Shown: piece by piece, positions 60,477 through 64,000 of the stretch
Layout: every line of letters starts with the position of its first letter
Numbering within the stretch: the first letter of the stretch is position 1
Assembly: GCA_964628385.1 (NCBI GenBank)
Contig: CAZVOD010000010.1
Span: 1-64,000 of the forward strand
DNA from: JANQPA01 sp964628385
GTDB lineage: Bacteria > Bacteroidota > Bacteroidia > Chitinophagales > Saprospiraceae
DNA: 64,000 bases
Reading direction: 5' to 3'
The notes under the pieces: generated by a model
Seen by the model: the letters and a program-made list of their open reading frames with translations, nothing else
What the model was told of the DNA's origin: nothing
Databases searched by the model: none
Translations under genes and position numbers: made by a program

Positions 60477-61361
60477 CTATTTCTCAAAAATTCCTGAAGA
60501 GAGGTAACGATCGCCTCTATCGCAGATAATGCAGACGACTACTCCCTGGTCTATTGTCTCTACTAGCTTATGGGCGGCAGTAATGGCTCCGCCGCTGCTC
60601 ATTCCGGCAAAAATGGCTTCCTCCTCTGCCAGTCTTCTCATCATTGTAGTCGCTTCATCAGTAGATACATCTATTATTTGGTCTACTCTTTTTGGTTCGT
60701 ATATTTTGGGTAAGAATTCAGGTGACCATCTTCGAATTCCAGGAATTCTGGAACCATCCGTAGGTTGTACTCCAACAATTTGAATCTTGGGGTTTTGCTC
60801 TTTCAGGTATCGGGATACTCCCATGATCGTACCGGTAGTCCCCATCGAAGAAACAAAATGAGTAACTTCCTGATCGGTGTCCCGCCAGATTTCAGGGCCG
60901 GTAGTTTTATAGTGCATGCCCCAATTATCAGGGTTACCAAATTGGTTGAGCATAAAGTAACCTCCTTTTTCTACCAGCGATTCAGCATATTCCCTTGAGT
61001 ATTCTATCGTCTTTTCGGCCGGAGTAAGCGTAACCTTAGCTCCATAAGCCTCCATTGTCTGTATGCGTTCTTTGGTAGCACTCGCCGGCATAATAAGTTC
61101 GATCTCGATTTGAAACAGACGAGCGATCATGGCTAGGGCAATGCCGGTATTACCACTGGTTGCTTCTACAAGTTTTACACCGGGTTTGAGCTCCCCCCGG
61201 TCTATAGCTCCCTTAATCATGCCGTAAGCAGCGCGGTCTTTTACGCTTCCTCCCGGATTCTGCCCTTCTAACTTGCCAAAAACCTTAACACCAGGTTTTT
61301 GTATAATATTAGTGATTTCAATAAGCGGTGTATTTCCTATAATGTTGGAAATAGAACTCAT
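60477..61361 (-). CDS. cysM: Cysteine synthase, CysM type
   Basis: A PLP enzyme that makes cysteine from O-acetylserine and sulfide. The 294-residue length and sequence fit E. coli CysM (O-acetylserine sulfhydrylase B), which can also use thiosulfate to form S-sulfocysteine. The PLP lysine is Lys41 in GGSVKDRAA, the phosphate loop TSGNTG is at 68-73, and the GTTGTIMGV, IPGIRRW and CDRGDRYLSSGIF motifs are present. It lies 28 bp downstream of cysE in one operon. Thioredoxin and YeeE/YedE genes elsewhere in the window fit use of thiosulfate. Confidence 0.9.
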   Translation of the reverse strand: MSSISNIIGNTPLIEITNIIQKPGVKVFGKLEGQNPGGSVKDRAAYGMIKGAIDRGELKPGVKLVEATSGNTGIALAMIARLFQIEIELIMPASATKERIQTMEAYGAKVTLTPAEKTIEYSREYAESLVEKGGYFMLNQFGNPDNWGMHYKTTGPEIWRDTDQEVTHFVSSMGTTGTIMGVSRYLKEQNPKIQIVGVQPTDGSRIPGIRRWSPEFLPKIYEPKRVDQIIDVSTDEATTMMRRLAEEEAIFAGMSSGGAITAAHKLVETIDQGVVVCIICDRGDRYLSSGIFEK

Positions 61362-61389
61362 GTATAGTTGGTTTTCTTCGATAAAATAG

Positions 61390-62205
61390 TTAAGGATTGG
61401 TCACTTCCTGCTTGGATTGACGGATGTGGCCGGCATAGTAGACTCTGCTGTTGGCCGGAATGCTCTTTGTCAGCCAGACATTACCGCCAATGATGCTATT
61501 GCGACCGATAACCGTTTCTCCGCCCAGGATAGTTGCCCCGGCGTATATGACGACATTATCTTCAATGGTTGGATGGCGTTTTATCTTAGCTAGTTCTTTG
61601 CGTACACTCAAAGCGCCTAGTGTGACCCCCTGATAAATTTTTACATGATCACCTATTTCTACGGTTTCTCCAATAACTACTCCCGTACCGTGATCAATAC
61701 AAAAGCCTTTTCCTATCTGAGCACCGGGATGAATATCGATACCTGTTTTGCCATGAACGTATTCTGTCAGTATTCTTGGTATTAAGGGAACTTCCAGGTT
61801 ATAGAATTTATTGGCAAGTCGATAAACGGCTATGGCATAAAAGCCGGGATACGTTCTGATCACCTCTGTGAGGTTGGTAGCGGCTGGGTCTCCTAATAGA
61901 ATAGCATTAGCGTCTTCAAGGAGGTTATTTCTGATACCGGGTAAATCTTCCATGAATTTATATTCAATTTCATGGGCAGAATGAGATAACTCTCCTTCAA
62001 ATGTACTCAGTATCTTAAACAACTTGAGTTTGGTTTCCAGAAAATACTGCTCGAACTCCCGGTATGAGAAAAAGCGATCATCAGAAAACTCTGGAAATAA
62101 AATGGATATAAGCTCATTGAGCCAGTTGCATACCAATGAGGGAGAAGGGAGCTCCTTGCTGTTTTGATGGGCACTGAATAGCTCTTGAATAAAATTTGAT
62201 TGCAT
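61390..62205 (-). CDS. cysE: Serine O-acetyltransferase
   Basis: Makes O-acetylserine, the substrate of CysM. The 271-residue protein has the alpha-helical N-terminal domain (about 1-140; DPAATNLTEVIRTYPGFYAI) and a left-handed beta-helix of hexapeptide repeats (GIDIHPGAQIGKGFCIDHGT, GVVIGETVEIGDHVKIYQGV, KRHPTIEDNVVIYAGATILG) with catalytic residues His and Asp in IDHGTGV and KRHPTIED. It is the EpsC-like long form. First gene of the cysE-cysM operon. The promoter should lie in 62206-62440, which holds no gene. Confidence 0.92.
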   Translation of the reverse strand: MQSNFIQELFSAHQNSKELPSPSLVCNWLNELISILFPEFSDDRFFSYREFEQYFLETKLKLFKILSTFEGELSHSAHEIEYKFMEDLPGIRNNLLEDANAILLGDPAATNLTEVIRTYPGFYAIAVYRLANKFYNLEVPLIPRILTEYVHGKTGIDIHPGAQIGKGFCIDHGTGVVIGETVEIGDHVKIYQGVTLGALSVRKELAKIKRHPTIEDNVVIYAGATILGGETVIGRNSIIGGNVWLTKSIPANSRVYYAGHIRQSKQEVTNP

Positions 62206-62440
62206 ACTAAAGCATTGTGGTTACCGTGTTAAGATAGTTACTTGTCTCGCAGAAAAATAGTTAGTGGAAAAAAAGTCAATTCAAACTATTCCAATACCTG
62301 CGAAACACATTTACTTGCTGAGCTTACAAATATGTAAAGTCCCGAGCAACGATTATGTTGCAAAGGACCTTCTTTTTATATGAAGAAAATTTCCTGTATT
62401 GTCTACCATCCAGGCTCGAAAATTGCCCGATAGTTTGTTC

Positions 62441-63475
62441 TTAATAGCTGGACTCGTCCAGCTTTACTTTCCCTTTAAAAGTGTAATATACAAATGCGGT
62501 ATAAGAGATGACTAAAGGTGTGCCAATAACCGCAAAAAGCAGCATAATACCCAGTGATTTATCCGATGAGGCAGCATTATAGATGTCAATACTATTTTGA
62601 GGATCTGTTGTTGACAGGATCAGCACCGGATAGAGTTCTATGGCGGCCAGAATCAGGAGAAAACTCACCGTCATGGATGAAAAGATAAAAGCCTGAAGGT
62701 ATTTACGCCTGGAAGCTAACCTCGGTATATTGGCAATACACAAAAAAGCAGCCACTGGTACAGCAAATAAAGCAGGAAATTCCCTAAATCGATCCGTCAA
62801 ATGTGGAATGTAAAGTAAAGTATACAAACTCAAAATGGTAAAGGCTAGTATAAACCCTATAATTGCCCTCTTTAGTAGTATACTGACTTTGGCAAATAAC
62901 CTGCCTTCCGTTTTCATGGCCAAATAAATGGCTCCGTGCATCATGAATAGGGCCAGTGTAGTTAGCCCAACCATAAAGGCATACGGATTAAGAAATTGTA
63001 GCCATCCGCCTCTGATCTCGTAATTTTCATCTATCGGCATACCCTGTAATACATTTCCCAAAACAACCCCAAGGAGTACAGCCAGCATAATACTCGATAT
63101 GCTGTAGGCCACGTCCCACATTTGTTGCCACCACTTCATCGGCTCTTTACTTCTGAATTCTATAGAAATAGCACGGAATATCAAAAACATCAGAAATAAC
63201 ATGAACGGGATGTACATGGCCGAAAATAGTGATGCATAAACTACAGGGAATCCCGCAAATAGTGCTCCTCCGCCAATGACCAGCCACACTTCATTACCAT
63301 CCCAGACTGGCCCCACAGCGTTAAGTGCAATCCGTCTACTTTTTTCTTTTTTAAAAAATAAATGCCAGGCTCCGGCTCCTAGGTCAAATCCATCCAATAT
63401 GGCATATCCACTGAAAAGAGCTCCCACTACGAGAAACCACAGCGTTGGATAATCAATACCTAAAAAAGTACTCAT
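62441..63475 (-). CDS. cydB: Cytochrome bd ubiquinol/menaquinol oxidase subunit II
   Basis: Subunit II of cytochrome bd, an oxygen reductase with high affinity. From the ATG at 63475 (MSTFLGIDYPTLWF) it is 344 residues with about eight TM helices. Family motifs include YAILDGFDLGAGAWHLFF, WDGNEVWLVIGGGALFAGFP and NPYAFMVGLTTLALFMMHGA. A longer start at 63526 was rejected because the extra 17 codons lie outside family homology and next to a repeat. It follows cydA, but the pair is separated by 338 bp instead of the usual few bases. Confidence 0.93.
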   Translation of the reverse strand: MSTFLGIDYPTLWFLVVGALFSGYAILDGFDLGAGAWHLFFKKEKSRRIALNAVGPVWDGNEVWLVIGGGALFAGFPVVYASLFSAMYIPFMLFLMFLIFRAISIEFRSKEPMKWWQQMWDVAYSISSIMLAVLLGVVLGNVLQGMPIDENYEIRGGWLQFLNPYAFMVGLTTLALFMMHGAIYLAMKTEGRLFAKVSILLKRAIIGFILAFTILSLYTLLYIPHLTDRFREFPALFAVPVAAFLCIANIPRLASRRKYLQAFIFSSMTVSFLLILAAIELYPVLILSTTDPQNSIDIYNAASSDKSLGIMLLFAVIGTPLVISYTAFVYYTFKGKVKLDESSY

Positions 63476-63503
63476 ATTATATTTTTCAAAGGTTATACAA
63501 AAT

Positions 63504-63733
63504 AGCCTTGTTTTGCAAGTCTTCAAATAGGTTGAAATTGGCTCCCTTACACCATCGGGTAATGCCGCGTTCCTTGGCTTTAATACCTACTGGCATTTAC
63601 TTTACAAAATCGCTCAGTTTTTGCACTGTGCTTTTTTCAGTCGCCTGACGCATCTGAAGCTCAGAGCAAGCCTTTCGCTTCTAAGGAAAAAACAGTTCAA
63701 TTTTTTTCTTTTCTATACTTGCGAAACAAGTCT
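63504..63733. repeat. MITE-like element, family A, copy 2
   Basis: Left end AGCCTTGTTTTGC (63504-63516) and right end GCGAAACAAGTCT (63721-63733) are 13-bp inverted repeats with two mismatches. Internal blocks shared with 525-710 include AATAGGTTGAAATTG and CACTGTGC...TCAGTCGC. It lies between the cydA stop and the cydB start, splitting the operon. It is 230 bp long, 44 bp longer than copy 1, through an insertion after the first shared block. Confidence 0.62.
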
Positions 63734-63813
63734 AATAATCATTTGTGAATTTTTCAAAACGCTCAAAGCCGTTTTTTTCTCTTGTTATTACGCTTTGGCT
63801 GGCTAATGGAAGT

Positions 63814-64000
63814 CTATCGTTTTACTACTTCCGCCATATCCTCATGTACCGTTCTATGATCGATGGTCTTATCGCTGTAAGGGCCCGCCTGAATTTTTTT
63901 GTTCAACAAATAAATAAACAGTGCAAATAGTATAGTATAAATAAATGTAAACATAATCAGCGAAAATAAAACTTGATTGGCAGTAACCACCTCTGACAGC
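63814..64000 (-). CDS. cydA: Cytochrome bd oxidase subunit I, C-terminal end (partial)
   Basis: The last 61 codons of cydA run off the window edge, with the stop at 63814-63816. The peptide LSEVVTANQVLFSLIMFTFI matches the last TM helix of CydA, followed by YLLNKKIQAGPYSDK and a charged tail ending AEVVKR. CydA binds haems b558, b595 and d. It was too short to be obvious as a long frame but fits the upstream position to cydB. Confidence 0.88.
   Translation of the reverse strand, partial: LSEVVTANQVLFSLIMFTFIYTILFALFIYLLNKKIQAGPYSDKTIDHRTVHEDMAEVVKR

Noticed and set aside
63476..63526. Longer CydB N-terminus
   Set aside because: CydB begins MSTFLGIDY-like; the extra codons border and enter the repeat element.
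1..64000. CRISPR array, prophage, integron or rRNA/tRNA genes
   Set aside because: No regularly spaced repeats, phage structural genes, integrase or RNA gene signatures were seen on either strand.

Overview
The window looks like chromosomal DNA from a Bacteroidota bacterium, probably in the Cytophagales. The pointers are a secreted subtilase with a type IX (Por) secretion sorting domain, a dimeric GlyRS of the bacteroidete form, DUF2807 and Peptidase_M57 families, Bacteroidetes-type -7 promoter boxes (TAnnTTTG), weak Shine-Dalgarno signals and AT-rich intergenic DNA. No rRNA, tRNA, CRISPR array, phage or intact transposase was recognised. The species cannot be named from sequence alone.

Layout. 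1-5000: RND efflux pair (lipoprotein adaptor plus permease) behind two inverted-repeat elements. 5.1-17 kb: malQ, recO, LysM and DUF2807 proteins, glyS, ald, tsaE, gyrB. 17-20.4 kb: three unknown minus-strand genes (15-LRR protein, coiled-coil protein, small basic coiled-coil protein). 20.4-27.6 kb: stress and redox region with a hemN relic, a two-domain UspA, a P-loop kinase overlapping an APH-like kinase, a glutamate-cysteine-ligase-like enzyme with CBS domains, an RCK potassium channel, and relics of a LuxR-type HTH and an aspartyl protease. 27.7-33.2 kb: a secreted helical-repeat protein, a cysteine-dioxygenase-like/methyltransferase fusion, thioredoxin, and a two-gene YeeE/YedE transporter. 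33.5-38.2 kb: secreted M57 and S8 peptidases and an OmpA lipoprotein. 38.4-45.9 kb: PKD/outer-membrane-barrel protein, periplasmic TPR-CHAT putative protease, anti-sigma-like TPR membrane protein, and an ECF-like sigma factor with a duplicated sigma-4 region. 46-51 kb: HAD hydrolase, a glutathione-synthase-like ATP-grasp gene split across two frames, a secreted unknown, an ECF sigma relic, TerC. 51.5-55 kb: diheme cytochrome plus IorA/IorB-type molybdenum hydroxylase. 55-64 kb: an outer-membrane barrel, aceK, Crp/Fnr regulator, cysM-cysE, cydB and the end of cydA.

Themes. (1) Thiol and sulfur chemistry recurs: the dioxygenase/methyltransferase fusion, thioredoxin, YeeE/YedE, CysM (whose E. 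coli relative can use thiosulfate), CysE, a GCS-like ligase and a GshB-like ATP-grasp protein. (2) Redox and oxygen response: UspA and kinases, cytochrome bd oxidase, a Crp/Fnr regulator, Crp/Fnr-like palindromes and a decayed hemN. (3) The CHAT / anti-sigma / sigma / PKD-barrel neighbourhood is the best candidate for an undescribed system, possibly a cell-surface signalling pathway ending in transcription.

Intergenic DNA is unusually informative. It carries at least two MITE-like families with terminal inverted repeats (525-710 and 63504-63733; 36880-37043 and 57093-57257), a short repeat placed 25-29 nt before two start codons, and several eroded genes readable only by eye (hemN, LuxR HTH, retropepsin-like protein, ECF sigma factor). 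All assignments come from reading the sequence and recalled family knowledge; no database search was run.
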